A stretch of DNA of 64,000 nucleotides, from positions 1-64,000 of the forward strand of contig JAHBWT010000010.1 of the NCBI GenBank assembly GCA_019636815.1, written 5' to 3'. This stretch comes from Nitrospira sp. Its GTDB lineage: Bacteria > Nitrospirota > Nitrospiria > Nitrospirales > Nitrospiraceae. A program made the position numbers and the translations under genes. Shown here one piece after another: positions 25,453 to 34,781 of this stretch. The notes below the pieces were generated by a model. It did no database searches and was not told where the DNA came from. It saw only the letters and a list, made by a program, of their open reading frames with translations. Numbering within the stretch: the stretch's first letter is position 1; every line of letters begins with the position of its first letter.

Positions 25453-27765
25453 CTATACCGTCTTATTTCCGTCGAGCACTTCGCGAACCTTTTGGGTGAG
25501 AAGCGTCGGTGTGAACGGTTTATGGAGAAAGGCCGTGTCCCGCTTCACCCCGCCTTGTTCGAACACTGGATGGTCCGGATAGCCGGACATATACAAGACT
25601 TTGATGTCCGGCCGCACACCCGTCAGTTTCTCAGCCACCTCCGGCCCGCTCATCTGGGGCATGGCAACGTCGGTCAGCAGCAAATGAATGGGACCCATAT
25701 GCTTCGCACCGGTCAAGAGGGCCTCGATACCATGGCGAGCCACCAACACGTCATACCCACTGACACGAAGAGCCTCTTGCACAAGACCACGTACCGACGG
25801 ATCATCCTCAACCACCAGAATGGTTTCCCGCCCGACCGCCCTGCCCGCGTTTCCATTGGCGATCGGCATGGCCTGGGCGGCTTCATCCACTTTCGGGAAA
25901 AAGATCTTACAGACTGTTCCCTGTCCCAGGTTGCTCTCGATTCCAATCGTCCCACCGCTTTGCTTGACGATGCCGTATACGGTGGAGAGTCCCAGCCCTG
26001 TCCCTTTGCCTTTTTCTTTTGTCGTAAAGAACGGTTCGAACAAATGAGATTGGGTTTCTTCGCTCATGCCCTGTCCTGTATCCCTGATCGCCAAACACAC
26101 ATAGGATCCACTCTCGAGCATCATGGTTTCACGCCGAGCGCCTTTGTCGACTACGACGTTCCGGGTCTCGATCGTCAGCCGGCCACCCGTTGGCATGGCA
26201 TCCCGAGCGTTCACCGCCAGATTCATGATCACTTGCTCGATTTGGCCCGGATCGGCTTTGATCGATGCCAATCGTGGGTCAAGGTCGACGCAGAGATCGA
26301 CGATATCCTCACCTAACAACCGCCGCAGCATTCCGTCCATATTCATGATGATCATGTTCAGGTCCACGATCTTGGTGGCCACGAATTGGCGTCGGCTGAA
26401 GGCCAGCAGTTGGCTCGTAAGGCCGGCGGCCCGATCAGCCGCTTTTTTCACCTCGTCCATCTCGCGTCGAGAAGGATCGCCTGTCGCCAAACGGCTGAGG
26501 ACCAACTCGCTGTACCCGCGGATCACCGTCAGGAGATTATTGAAATCGTGTGCGACACCGCCGGCAAGCCGCCCCACGGCCTCCATCTTCTGTGCTTGGC
26601 GCAGTTGGGCCTCCGTCTGACGCAAGGCTTCTTCCGCCCTGGCGCGCTCGCCGAATTGTCCGATTCTCAAGGCAACATCGGCAATCATGCTCAGCAGTTC
26701 GTTGTCCGGTTCACGCACCTGACGGCTGAAGAACTCGATGACTCCATCGACCTCTCCGCTGATGCGAATCGGGAACCCAAACGCTCCATGAATGCCGGCC
26801 TTGGTGGCCGCCTCGGTGTGAACCACAGCAGGATCGCCCATGAGATCTCGTATCCATACCGGCTGCCCGCGTTCCCAGATCTGACCGGGCAAGCCCTTTC
26901 CTATCTTAAAGCCATGGAGCTGATTCGCAGCGATGAACTCGTCGGCACAGACGCCCGCAGCGTGCCAATGGTGGAGACAGCGTAATGTTCCCGATGGCTT
27001 GTCCACTCGCCAAAAGACGCCCAGATCCCACTCAAGACTTTCGCCGACGGCCTGGATGATTTTGGGCACCGCCTCTTCGAGCGTCACCGCTTCGGACAAG
27101 ACACGTGTCACCGCGTATTGGGCGGCTAATCGGCGTTCATCCCGGCGGCGGTCTGTGATATCGCGCACGAACGCGCTGAAAATGTATGTTTCGCCGATGC
27201 GGGCCGGCGAAACGGCCAGCTCCACCGGAAACTCATGCCCGTCTCTGTGGCGGGCGGAAATTTCGATACGGCGATTCAACACAGGACCGACCCCCGACTG
27301 CAGATACTCTCGAATCCCTTGGGCGTGAGCCTCCCGATCACGCTCAGGAATGATCGTCTCCGAAAGCAGTTTCCCCATCGCCTCTTCACGAGTCCATCCG
27401 AAGATCGCCGTCGCTTGGGCATTCCACTCAGTCACGATGCCGGCCGCATCAATGGTGATCACGCCATCAAGCGCCGTATCGACGATCGCGCGATTCCGCT
27501 CCTGACTCTGCAGCAACGCCGCTTCAGCCGCTCGCGCCCATGCGCTTTCCTGTTGCGCCTGGCGGTATTCCGCGCGCAACCGAGCCGTCGACCAGAGTAC
27601 CAGCACCAAGAGCGGGATCCACACCGCCGCCACGATACTCCGCTCGACATGACCGAGCAGGAACGTCCCCACCCCCAAGGCAAACAGGGTGATCAGGACC
27701 ATGACGAACGTCAACCACTCGTATCGCCGCGTCGTGGACGCGCGGCGCTCCTCCGATTGGGTCAT
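25453..27765 (-). CDS. Hybrid sensor histidine kinase (2 TM, PAS, GAF, HisKA, HATPase, REC)
   Basis: A 770-residue membrane sensor. Two adjacent helices (about residues 18-38 and 43-61) have almost no periplasmic loop, so sensing is likely cytoplasmic. A PAS domain spans about 88-205 ([19 protein letters not shown]) and a GAF domain about 220-375. HisKA has the phospho-acceptor H406 in [13 protein letters not shown]. The HATPase has the N-box at N519 and G-boxes DTGQGMS and [11 protein letters not shown]-terminal receiver (about 648-765) has phospho-acceptor D699 in [13 protein letters not shown]. The start overlaps the YkgJ-DUF2156 stop by ATGA. No separate output regulator is adjacent. Confidence 0.94.
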   Translation of the reverse strand: MTQSEERRASTTRRYEWLTFVMVLITLFALGVGTFLLGHVERSIVAAVWIPLLVLVLWSTARLRAEYRQAQQESAWARAAEAALLQSQERNRAIVDTALDGVITIDAAGIVTEWNAQATAIFGWTREEAMGKLLSETIIPERDREAHAQGIREYLQSGVGPVLNRRIEISARHRDGHEFPVELAVSPARIGETYIFSAFVRDITDRRRDERRLAAQYAVTRVLSEAVTLEEAVPKIIQAVGESLEWDLGVFWRVDKPSGTLRCLHHWHAAGVCADEFIAANQLHGFKIGKGLPGQIWERGQPVWIRDLMGDPAVVHTEAATKAGIHGAFGFPIRISGEVDGVIEFFSRQVREPDNELLSMIADVALRIGQFGERARAEEALRQTEAQLRQAQKMEAVGRLAGGVAHDFNNLLTVIRGYSELVLSRLATGDPSRREMDEVKKAADRAAGLTSQLLAFSRRQFVATKIVDLNMIIMNMDGMLRRLLGEDIVDLCVDLDPRLASIKADPGQIEQVIMNLAVNARDAMPTGGRLTIETRNVVVDKGARRETMMLESGSYVCLAIRDTGQGMSEETQSHLFEPFFTTKEKGKGTGLGLSTVYGIVKQSGGTIGIESNLGQGTVCKIFFPKVDEAAQAMPIANGNAGRAVGRETILVVEDDPSVRGLVQEALRVSGYDVLVARHGIEALLTGAKHMGPIHLLLTDVAMPQMSGPEVAEKLTGVRPDIKVLYMSGYPDHPVFEQGGVKRDTAFLHKPFTPTLLTQKVREVLDGNKTV

Positions 27766-29252
27766 AGCGCCACCCTTGTGATCGTCCAGGTGTCAAGAAT
27801 CGCGACCGGGCGATACGCCAACTTGGCCGCGCGTAATCCCGGCAGGCCGGCATCTTCCATTGCATTGATGGAGACCGCTCCATGCGCCAGGGCCGTCCGA
27901 CAGGTATCGCGAAAAACCCACTGCGCCAAACCAGGCACAGAGCGATCTGCGACTTCCAGCAGGACGCACCACGTACGAGGGGTCAGCCAGTAGCCGAACG
28001 TATACGCCTCGATGGCATGGTCGATTCTGATCACTGTCCCTGACACACCGATCTGTGCATACTCTTCAAGGACACACGCATGGGCAGCTTCCGCATCCTC
28101 CAACAAAAACTTTCCCATCACATCGAGGATCCCTCCTCGCTTCTGCCTTGCCCAGCGCCGGTGTAAGTCCATACAGTCGCGTTGGTGTTCAGCGCGATAG
28201 GGTTCGCGCTCAACCCTATGCTCCCGCTCCACGCGATTGCAGAGCGCCCGTTGGGATTTATGGGGGTCTCCTGCCAACACAGCCAGCGCCGCAGCCGAGT
28301 AGACATAGTCTCCTTCCGCCTTCAGAAATTGGTATCCGTCTGCGGCGAACGGTTTTTTCTGTGACTCCATCACATGCTCAATTCGACTGACCGGCAAGTC
28401 CCCGTTCCACTGATGCATCAAGGTGAACGCGTGATCGACTGCGCCATCCAGAGAACCAGGCCCAAGTGGAGGCAACGGCATGAACCATCCGTCCGGGGAG
28501 CGCGCGAAAAGAAAGAGCGTACCATCAGCCTCCATCCACCAATAGGGAAGCAGCGAGGTCCACATATAATGATACGGAAAGGCAAAGGCAGCCAGTGTGT
28601 GGCGAGATCGCATGTGAGATCGCTCGATCGCCTGCTCGAAATACGGTGCATCCGAGACCAGGAGAGGCCGGAGCCGAGGATCGACTCGTCGTGAACGAAG
28701 GCGCGCCGTCAGTTGTGGCAGTCTCTTCACAACCACAACATCGTCCTGAAAGCGGCCGATCAGGCTCGGATTGGCCGCGATCTTATCCACGAGAGCGCCG
28801 CTCACCAAGAGGCTTGCAACATAGTCGGCATATACGCGAATCGTGGCGGGGAGCTCTTCTCGCATAAATGGGCACTTGGTATCCCAACCCAGGAGGACCT
28901 CTTGCCCCGATGCATCCCACATCAACGCCAATGGGTAGAGTCGGCAATCGACTGGACGCACCTCGTAGACCCCACATCGGCCGGATGTCGAATCGAACGC
29001 TGGGCAGAGGTACCCCTCACCGACAGAACTTTTGACGAGATTCACTTGCGAACCGGACTTGTTTGGAAAGCAGGACTCAGGCACTCCATGCGTCACGGCA
29101 TCGGCGATTTCTTGCGATGTAAAGTATGGACGAAGAAAACTATCCGCTTCCGGAAAACGGCAGCAGACATCACAGCGGAAACACGTTGAATTCTGTACCA
29201 GCTGAGGCAATTCCCTCGTCATATGTTCGGAATCCAATGCAACGAAGCCCAT
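27762..29252 (-). CDS. YkgJ-type cysteine-cluster domain fused to a DUF2156/GNAT-like domain
   Basis: About 496 residues. The N-terminal 150 residues hold a cysteine cluster, numbered from a TTG three codons upstream: C27-xx-C30-xx-C33-C34, then C86, C96 and C106. This resembles YkgJ-family Zn/Fe-chelating proteins. From about residue 195 the sequence resembles DUF2156 (RSRHTLAAFAFPYHYMWTSL, later DRSVPGLAQWVFRDTCRTAL and INAMEDAGLPGLRAAKLAYRP), the fold used by aminoacyl-phosphatidylglycerol synthases and other GNAT-like transferases. The enzyme activity is unknown. The ATG at 29252 is chosen; ATG 29222 is an alternative, and neither has a good ribosome site. It is divergent from the ATP-grasp-like gene at 29460. 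Confidence 0.82.
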   Translation of the reverse strand: MGFVALDSEHMTRELPQLVQNSTCFRCDVCCRFPEADSFLRPYFTSQEIADAVTHGVPESCFPNKSGSQVNLVKSSVGEGYLCPAFDSTSGRCGVYEVRPVDCRLYPLALMWDASGQEVLLGWDTKCPFMREELPATIRVYADYVASLLVSGALVDKIAANPSLIGRFQDDVVVVKRLPQLTARLRSRRVDPRLRPLLVSDAPYFEQAIERSHMRSRHTLAAFAFPYHYMWTSLLPYWWMEADGTLFLFARSPDGWFMPLPPLGPGSLDGAVDHAFTLMHQWNGDLPVSRIEHVMESQKKPFAADGYQFLKAEGDYVYSAAALAVLAGDPHKSQRALCNRVEREHRVEREPYRAEHQRDCMDLHRRWARQKRGGILDVMGKFLLEDAEAAHACVLEEYAQIGVSGTVIRIDHAIEAYTFGYWLTPRTWCVLLEVADRSVPGLAQWVFRDTCRTALAHGAVSINAMEDAGLPGLRAAKLAYRPVAILDTWTITRVAL

Positions 29253-29459
29253 CGGGCCCAATCATACGACGCATGCTGAAAGGTAGCAAGGACGCCTCCG
29301 TTCCCGCGCATGGCACGTCTTATCCTGCCTCCACCATCTATACACTCCTAGATACTCAGGGCCCTTGTCGCTCTGGGTCCTGCGTGTTAGCATTCGACGT
29401 CTCGTGTGCTGTAACGCCGTTGTTCTGCCTGGTGCGACGATGGCAAAGGATACGTCCTC

Positions 29460-30884
29460 TTGGAACAAGCGCAAGCCTTCTGCCCGACTCTTTCAACGGA
29501 GGCGGCATATGACCGCTGTACGACCATTCGAGCATGCTTGGACCGTACCAATCTATTTGGAGCATCCTGGCGCATCAGTCCCTGCCCGCTTCTCTTATCT
29601 CCCGATCAACTAGAGTTCTTCAGTACCTTAGGTCCCCACCTCCTGTCGTTCTATCGAGGATTGAATCGCCTCTACAGCGAGAGTGTCAAAGGCCTCCAGC
29701 CGGCTTGGGTGGCCGGCTACCTCGATCAAGGCAAACCGGAATCATTAGTGCAGTACGGCCGTATGAAACGGTTTCGCGACGAGGTCCCAGCCGTCATCCG
29801 GCCGGATATCATTCCGACGCAAGACGGCATGGTGATCACTGAGCTGGATTCGGTTCCTGGAGGCATCGGCCTGACGGCGTGCCTGTCTCAGATCTATCAC
29901 GACCTCGATGACGGTCATTCACAGATCATCGGAGGGCGGAATGGGATGGTTCGAGGTTTTGCTCGCATGCTACGATCATATCAAGCCCAGCGCCTCGGGT
30001 GTGTGGCCATCCTCGTGTCCGAAGAATCCAGGGACTATCGGCCGGAGATGTCCTGGCTTGCCGAACGGCTTCGCGAGGAAGGGCTACCCGTTTGGTGTGT
30101 CGAGCCCCGCGAGGTTCGCTTTACAGAGCAGGGGCTCCGGATCGAGGTCGAAGGCCGCGAGCAACCCGTTGACGTCGTCTACCGTTTTTATGAATTGTTC
30201 GATCTGTTGAACATTCCAAAGGCCGAGCTTGTGCAATATGCCGCAAAGAAGGGATGGGTCTCCGTGACCCCCCCCTACAAACCGGCACTTGAAGAAAAAT
30301 CGGCCTTTGCTCTGTTCCATCATCCTCTGTTACGCCCCTTTTGGGAAAAAGAACTCGGAACTGAATCCATGCTCCTATTGAGGAAAGTCATACCGAAAAC
30401 CTGGCTGCTTGACCCAGCACCGCTTCCGGCAATCGCCACGATTCCCGACCTCCATCTGAGTCATCGCGCCGTCGCGAGCTGGGCCGATCTCGAGAGAGCC
30501 ACGCAGAAGGAGCGCCAGTTCGTCATCAAGCCTTCTGGATTCTCGGAATTGGCCTGGGGAAGCCGAGGCGTTTCAGTCGGGCATGACTTGCCACAGGCTG
30601 AATGGGTAGACGCGCTTCGCAACGCACTTGTCTCGTTTCCCACCACACCCTACATCCTGCAAGCCTTTCATAAAGGCCGATTGTTCGATATGGATTTTCT
30701 GGACGAGGGCCAAGCTGCAGTCGCTCGTATGGCCGGCCGCGCTCGACTCTCCCCCTATTATTTTGTATCGGAAGGAACGATAGAACTCGCCGGCATCCTT
30801 GCGACCATCTGTCCTGCCGACAAGAAAGTGCTGCACGGCATGAAGGACGCGATTCTGGTGCCTTGCGCCGGTCGACCAGACTGA
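29460..30884 (+). CDS. Unrecognised protein, possible ATP-grasp-type ligase
   Basis: A 474-residue soluble protein of no family I can name with certainty. ATP-grasp-like features are VITELDSVPGGIGLTACLSQ (like the pre-ATP-grasp part of glutathionylspermidine-synthase relatives), VYRFYELFDLL, RQFVIKPSGFSELAWGSRGVSVG (a lysine-containing nucleotide-loop candidate) and a C-terminal VLHGMKDAILVPC. The N-terminus is Cys-rich (FCPTL, DRC, RAC, ISPCP). The start is a TTG at 29460 because the next in-frame Met is about 100 residues on and homology-like sequence begins earlier; an in-frame stop lies at 29412. It heads the glutaredoxin/aminomutase/dCTP-deaminase gene string. Confidence 0.8.
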   Translation: MEQAQAFCPTLSTEAAYDRCTTIRACLDRTNLFGASWRISPCPLLLSPDQLEFFSTLGPHLLSFYRGLNRLYSESVKGLQPAWVAGYLDQGKPESLVQYGRMKRFRDEVPAVIRPDIIPTQDGMVITELDSVPGGIGLTACLSQIYHDLDDGHSQIIGGRNGMVRGFARMLRSYQAQRLGCVAILVSEESRDYRPEMSWLAERLREEGLPVWCVEPREVRFTEQGLRIEVEGREQPVDVVYRFYELFDLLNIPKAELVQYAAKKGWVSVTPPYKPALEEKSAFALFHHPLLRPFWEKELGTESMLLLRKVIPKTWLLDPAPLPAIATIPDLHLSHRAVASWADLERATQKERQFVIKPSGFSELAWGSRGVSVGHDLPQAEWVDALRNALVSFPTTPYILQAFHKGRLFDMDFLDEGQAAVARMAGRARLSPYYFVSEGTIELAGILATICPADKKVLHGMKDAILVPCAGRPD

Positions 30885-30954
30885 GACAAGCATGCAAACA
30901 AACTGCAAAATGGCCGTTTCACTTTTCCCGTTTTCCTGGTAGCCTTATGTCACT

Positions 30955-31293
30955 GTGGCTCTGACTCTTTTTCACGTTGACTGGTGCCCCGACTGTCACG
31001 TGGTCCGACAAAAACTGAGCGCCTTGAAGCTCTCCTATCAAGACGTCGTCGTGCCCGACAGCAGGCGGATGCGGACTCAAGTGTACGACGTTTCCGGCCA
31101 ATATTACGTACCGGTCCTCAAGGATGGCGATCTCATTCTGACAGAGACCGAGGACATTCTCAATTATCTGGATACGCGATATGGAGCGAACAGCGAGGGG
31201 GACACCGCACCGACCCACTTTGAGTCACAAGCCCGTGCGATACCGGACACACCGGATAAAGACGACGACCACCCCTCCTGCCGAATCAACTGA
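30955..31293 (+). CDS. Glutaredoxin-like protein
   Basis: A 112-residue protein starting at GTG 30955. LTLFHVDWCPDCHVVRQKL gives a thioredoxin-fold start with a CPDC active site. YVPVLKDGDLILTETEDILNYL matches the cis-Pro and last-helix region of glutaredoxins or the N-domain of glutathione transferases. A polar tail rich in Asp follows (DTPDKDDDHP). It probably reduces or glutathionylates a protein or metabolite made by the neighbouring enzymes (inference). Only 17 bp separate it from the aminomutase gene. Confidence 0.85.
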   Translation: MALTLFHVDWCPDCHVVRQKLSALKLSYQDVVVPDSRRMRTQVYDVSGQYYVPVLKDGDLILTETEDILNYLDTRYGANSEGDTAPTHFESQARAIPDTPDKDDDHPSCRIN

Positions 31294-31310
31294 GCAACGA
31301 AGGACGATTC

Positions 31311-32507
31311 ATGGAAGACTGGAGACAAGCCCTCGCACGAAGCATCGTAAGGCCAAAAGACCTGGCTGAACGGTTCGGGCTCGACGAGAAAGAGGTCGAA
31401 GCGATCGTCGGCCCATACCCGGTGCGGATCACTCCAACCGTACTCGAGACCATCAAATCTCCGGGAGACGCGATTTGGAAGCAGGTCGTCCCCGATACGG
31501 CAGAGTTGGATGATCTTGCGGCCGATGACGATCCGCTGGAAGAAGATCTCATGAGCCCGGTGCCCCACCTCGTTCACCGGTATCCGGACAGAGTGCTGCT
31601 GATGGTGACGAATCAATGTCCTATCTACTGTCGTTTCTGCACCAGAAAACGACTGGTCGGCAAACCCGGGTTCCTCAAGAAAGGTGAATTGGACCGCGCG
31701 ATCGAGTATCTTCGAGAGCACCGAGAGGTGCGCGACGTTATTCTCTCGGGAGGTGACCCGCTGCTGCTTCCTGACCACCTCCTCGAGCGGATACTCAAGT
31801 CGCTTCGCACGATTCCGCACTTGGAACTGATCCGGATCGGCTCGCGAGTCCCAGGTTCATTACCCGAACGCATCACGCCCAAGCTGTGCGAGATGGTGAA
31901 AAGGTATCACCCGATTTACATGAACCTCCACTTCAATCATCCCGATGAACTCACGCCCGCGGTCAAAGCCGCCTGCGGCATGCTGGCGGATGCCGGCATT
32001 CCGTTGGGCGCCCAAACCGTTCTTCTGAAGGATGTCAACGATGATCCTGAGACCATGAAACGCCTAGTCCATCAGCTCCTCCTCGCGCGTGTGAAGCCCT
32101 ATTACCTGTACCAGGCCGATCTGACGAAGGGCACGAATCATTTCCGGACGACCGTAGAAACCGGCTTGAACATCATTAAAGCCCTCCAAGGCCATACCAG
32201 TGGAATGGCCGTGCCCCATTTCGTCATCGATGCGCCTGGCGGCGGCGGCAAGATTCCCTTGTTACCCGACGATTACTTGGTTCACCTGGACGAAGACGGC
32301 GCACTCCTCCGCAACTACGAGAACAAGTCTTTCCTCTATCCTCAACCGAAGACCGAGTCGGGGCGCGAACTGCCGATGGTCGGCGCCCGATCCCCGCGTG
32401 AGGCCCCGGATGAGGAAGCCTATGCGGCCTGCAGTGACAGCTACCCTGATCGCGACGGCTTCGCTTCGTGGGGAAACAGCTGCGGCGGAGAGTCGGACGA
32501 CCTGTGA
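31311..32507 (+). CDS. kamA: Lysine 2,3-aminomutase (KamA family radical SAM/PLP enzyme)
   Basis: A 398-residue radical SAM aminomutase. The [4Fe-4S] cluster cysteines are C103-xxx-C107-xx-C110 (TNQCPIYCRFCTRKRL). The SAM-binding GGDPLLL motif follows, and the PLP-binding lysine is K314 in DAPGGGGKIPLLP. YMNLHFNHPDELTP and GAQTVLLKDVND are typical of the family. The full N-terminal region separates it from the shorter EpmB. The reaction is L-lysine to L-beta-lysine, used either for lysine catabolism or for N-acetyl-beta-lysine osmolyte and natural products; the usual acetyltransferase partner AblB is not adjacent. GAAGGA precedes the ATG. The dCTP deaminase start overlaps its stop. Confidence 0.93.
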   Translation: MEDWRQALARSIVRPKDLAERFGLDEKEVEAIVGPYPVRITPTVLETIKSPGDAIWKQVVPDTAELDDLAADDDPLEEDLMSPVPHLVHRYPDRVLLMVTNQCPIYCRFCTRKRLVGKPGFLKKGELDRAIEYLREHREVRDVILSGGDPLLLPDHLLERILKSLRTIPHLELIRIGSRVPGSLPERITPKLCEMVKRYHPIYMNLHFNHPDELTPAVKAACGMLADAGIPLGAQTVLLKDVNDDPETMKRLVHQLLLARVKPYYLYQADLTKGTNHFRTTVETGLNIIKALQGHTSGMAVPHFVIDAPGGGGKIPLLPDDYLVHLDEDGALLRNYENKSFLYPQPKTESGRELPMVGARSPREAPDEEAYAACSDSYPDRDGFASWGNSCGGESDDL

Positions 32508-33661
32508 CGACACGGTCCCGCCGGTCCGGCATTCTCCCCTATCAAGACATCAAGCGGCTGCTCGCGAGCCGCGCCGTTACGTCTTCGCTGACGATCGAAG
32601 AACGACAACTTCAACCGGCCAGCCTTGATCTCCGCCTCGGCCATAAAGCGTATCGGCTGATCAGCAGTTTCTTGCCCGAGTTGTCGGCCATCTCTTCACG
32701 GCTCAACGTGCTGGATTTTTATCAGTCGGATCTTGTCATGTACGAGATGGACCTGACGGACGGCGCCATTCTGGAGAAAGGCCACGTCTACTTGGTTCCA
32801 CTGTTAGAGCAACTTGCTCTTCCAAAGACCATCCGCGCACGCGCAAACCCCAAGAGCACGACCGGACGCTTGGACGTCTTTACCCGCGTGGTCACGGACC
32901 TCACCGCCGGATTCGATGAAATCCGAGCCGGCTATCGAGGCCAGTTGTTTCTGGAAGTCGTCCCGCGCTCCTTCACCGTCAAGGTTCGTACCGGGCAATC
33001 CCTGAATCAGATCCGATTCGTAGCCGGTGAAGCCGCCGTTTCAGACCAAGCCCTCCTGTCTCTCCATCGCAGGACTCCGCTGCTATACCAAAACGCCGTG
33101 TTGAACAAACCGGTCGGGAACGGGAACTTCCGTGCCGATCGCGGCTTGTTCCTTCGTATCGATCTGGCAGGGCCGGACCGTGGGAACACCCGGGTGATCG
33201 GTTACCGGGCAAAGAAGAACAGCCATGTCATCGATCTCGCGAAAATCGGTTATTATGCCGCTTCGGATTTTTGGGAACCGCTTCCCCGCCATCGTCAAGA
33301 CAGTTTGCTCTTGGAGCCGGAAGAGTTCTACATCCTCGCCTCAAAGGAGCGCATCCGCGTTCCAGCCGGCTATGCGGCTGAAATGGTGGCCTATGAGGCG
33401 GCCTGTGGCGAGCTACGAACGCATTACGCCGGTTTTTTTGACCCCGGATTCGGCTATGGCTTGAAGGGAGAAATCAAAGGGACACAAGTCGTGCTGGAAG
33501 TTCGTCCTCATGATGTGCCATTCTTAATTCATGATGGACAGACTTTTTTCAAAGTCGTCTATGACAAGATGATGGACATTCCGACACAACTCTATGGGTC
33601 AGGATTGGGATCATCCTATCAACAACAAACACTGACATTGAGCAAGCATTTCAAGGTCTAG
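32504..33661 (+). CDS. dcd: 2'-deoxycytidine 5'-triphosphate deaminase, long (two-domain) form
   Basis: About 385 residues from a GTG at 32504 that overlaps the kamA stop (GTGA). An ATG at 32468 would overlap kamA by 40 bp and adds a non-homologous stretch. The N-terminal half has PASLDLRLGHKAYRL, ARANPKSTTGRLDVFTRVV and AGYRGQLFLEVVP. The C-terminal half repeats the fold with AAYEAACGELRTHYAGFFDPGF-like residues and GTQVVLEVRPHDVPF. These are trimeric dUTPase/DCD-fold motifs in tandem. It converts dCTP to dUTP for thymidylate synthesis. Its place in a string with kamA and an ATP-grasp-like gene is unexplained by that role. Confidence 0.9.
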   Translation: MTTRSRRSGILPYQDIKRLLASRAVTSSLTIEERQLQPASLDLRLGHKAYRLISSFLPELSAISSRLNVLDFYQSDLVMYEMDLTDGAILEKGHVYLVPLLEQLALPKTIRARANPKSTTGRLDVFTRVVTDLTAGFDEIRAGYRGQLFLEVVPRSFTVKVRTGQSLNQIRFVAGEAAVSDQALLSLHRRTPLLYQNAVLNKPVGNGNFRADRGLFLRIDLAGPDRGNTRVIGYRAKKNSHVIDLAKIGYYAASDFWEPLPRHRQDSLLLEPEEFYILASKERIRVPAGYAAEMVAYEAACGELRTHYAGFFDPGFGYGLKGEIKGTQVVLEVRPHDVPFLIHDGQTFFKVVYDKMMDIPTQLYGSGLGSSYQQQTLTLSKHFKV

Positions 33662-33663
33662 CT

Positions 33664-34077
33664 ATGGTTCCATCCGACCCTCCACCTTCTCACGACGACC
33701 CGATACGCCCTGCACCTCCACCCAAATCAAGCGGGCAGGAAGGCGGAAATGAACATCAAGTCCACGTCATCGGCCTGATGGTCGGAACCGCGCTAATGTT
33801 CATCGGCTTTTTGAATGTCTTCCTCTCAATCAGCGGCGGGTTTGAAATCAATGAGGTGCCGTTTCTCATTTATTTCGCCGGCCTGACAATCTGGGCCAAT
33901 GCGGCCATTGAAACGCCCGGCATTCGTTATGGAGTCATGGGCCTGGCCATCACGTTAGCCTTGGTCCTTTTTCAGTATGGCGAAGTGTTGTTCTGGCATA
34001 AGCAGGTACTCTTTTGGGTTACCATCATCATCGTGATGTACTTCATGTTCGTCGAACCGAAGAAGCCCGCGCCGTGA
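33664..34077 (+). CDS. Small membrane protein of unknown function
   Basis: A 137-residue protein. It has a Pro-rich cytoplasmic start (SDPPPSHDDPIRPAPPPK) and then four predicted helices: VIGLMVGTALMFIGFLNVFL, VPFLIYFAGLTIWANAAIE, YGVMGLAITLALVLFQYGEV and VLFWVTIIIVMYFMFVEP. I recognise no family. It begins 2 bp after the dcd stop, and its own stop is overlapped by the glycosyltransferase start (GTGA), so it is in the same transcript. Confidence 0.85.
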   Translation: MVPSDPPPSHDDPIRPAPPPKSSGQEGGNEHQVHVIGLMVGTALMFIGFLNVFLSISGGFEINEVPFLIYFAGLTIWANAAIETPGIRYGVMGLAITLALVLFQYGEVLFWHKQVLFWVTIIIVMYFMFVEPKKPAP

Positions 34078-34778
34078 CCTCCAGGGTGACGATCTCTGTC
34101 ATCATCCCAACCTTAAACGAAGAACGGAGTCTGCCGCAGAGCCTGGGGTGTTTATCGGCTTCTGACCCTACCGAAATCATCATCGTCGACGGAGGCAGCA
34201 CCGACCGCACCCTCGACCTTGCTCAGGAATTTTGTGCGCGCACGACGAACGCTCGCCTCATCACGGCGCCACGGGGGCGCGCGTCGCAAATGAATGAAGG
34301 GGCGAAGGCCAGTCAGGGCGAGGTCCTCCTCTTCTTGCATGCCGACACCCAGCTGCCGCCACAAACAGAACGGATCGTTGAATCAGCCTTAGCCAGCCCG
34401 TCCGTGGTGGGTGGACGTTTCGACGTCCGATTCGATAATTCTTCGGCCTGGAGTCAAATCATCAGCGCGTTTATGAATCGCCGGTCGCGACTGACTGGGA
34501 TTGCGACCGGCGATCAAGCCCTCTTTGTCCGACGTGATGTATTCGAGGCGCTCGGCGGCTTCTCCGAGATTCCCCTGATGGAAGACATCGAATTCAGCAG
34601 GCGCCTCCAACAAGCCGGCCGTATTACGGCGTTGCGGTCCACCGTCGTCACCTCGTTTCGACGGTGGGACACGCAGGGCCCGCTGAGAACCATTTTCCTC
34701 ATGTGGACGCTGCGCTTCCTGTACTGGGTGGGAGTCAGCCCGCATCAACTGGCCCGTGTCTATCATGCGGTGAGGTAG
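34074..34778 (+). CDS. Family 2 glycosyltransferase, TIGR04283 type
   Basis: A 234-residue GT-A enzyme from a GTG at 34074 (GTGA overlap with the previous stop). ISVIIPTLNEERSLPQSLGCL begins the nucleotide-sugar fold. EIIIVDGGSTDRTLDLAQ and LLFLHADTQLPP give the acidic metal-binding motifs, and VGGRFDVRFDN and TGDQALFVRRDVFEALGGF match the TIGR04283 group. This group is often found beside TIGR04282, partly in arsenosugar biosynthesis clusters. No arsS or arsM gene is present here, so the product is unknown. The stop at 34776-34778 is 3 bp from the TIGR04282 gene. Confidence 0.9.
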   Translation: MTSRVTISVIIPTLNEERSLPQSLGCLSASDPTEIIIVDGGSTDRTLDLAQEFCARTTNARLITAPRGRASQMNEGAKASQGEVLLFLHADTQLPPQTERIVESALASPSVVGGRFDVRFDNSSAWSQIISAFMNRRSRLTGIATGDQALFVRRDVFEALGGFSEIPLMEDIEFSRRLQQAGRITALRSTVVTSFRRWDTQGPLRTIFLMWTLRFLYWVGVSPHQLARVYHAVR

Positions 34779-34781
34779 CGC

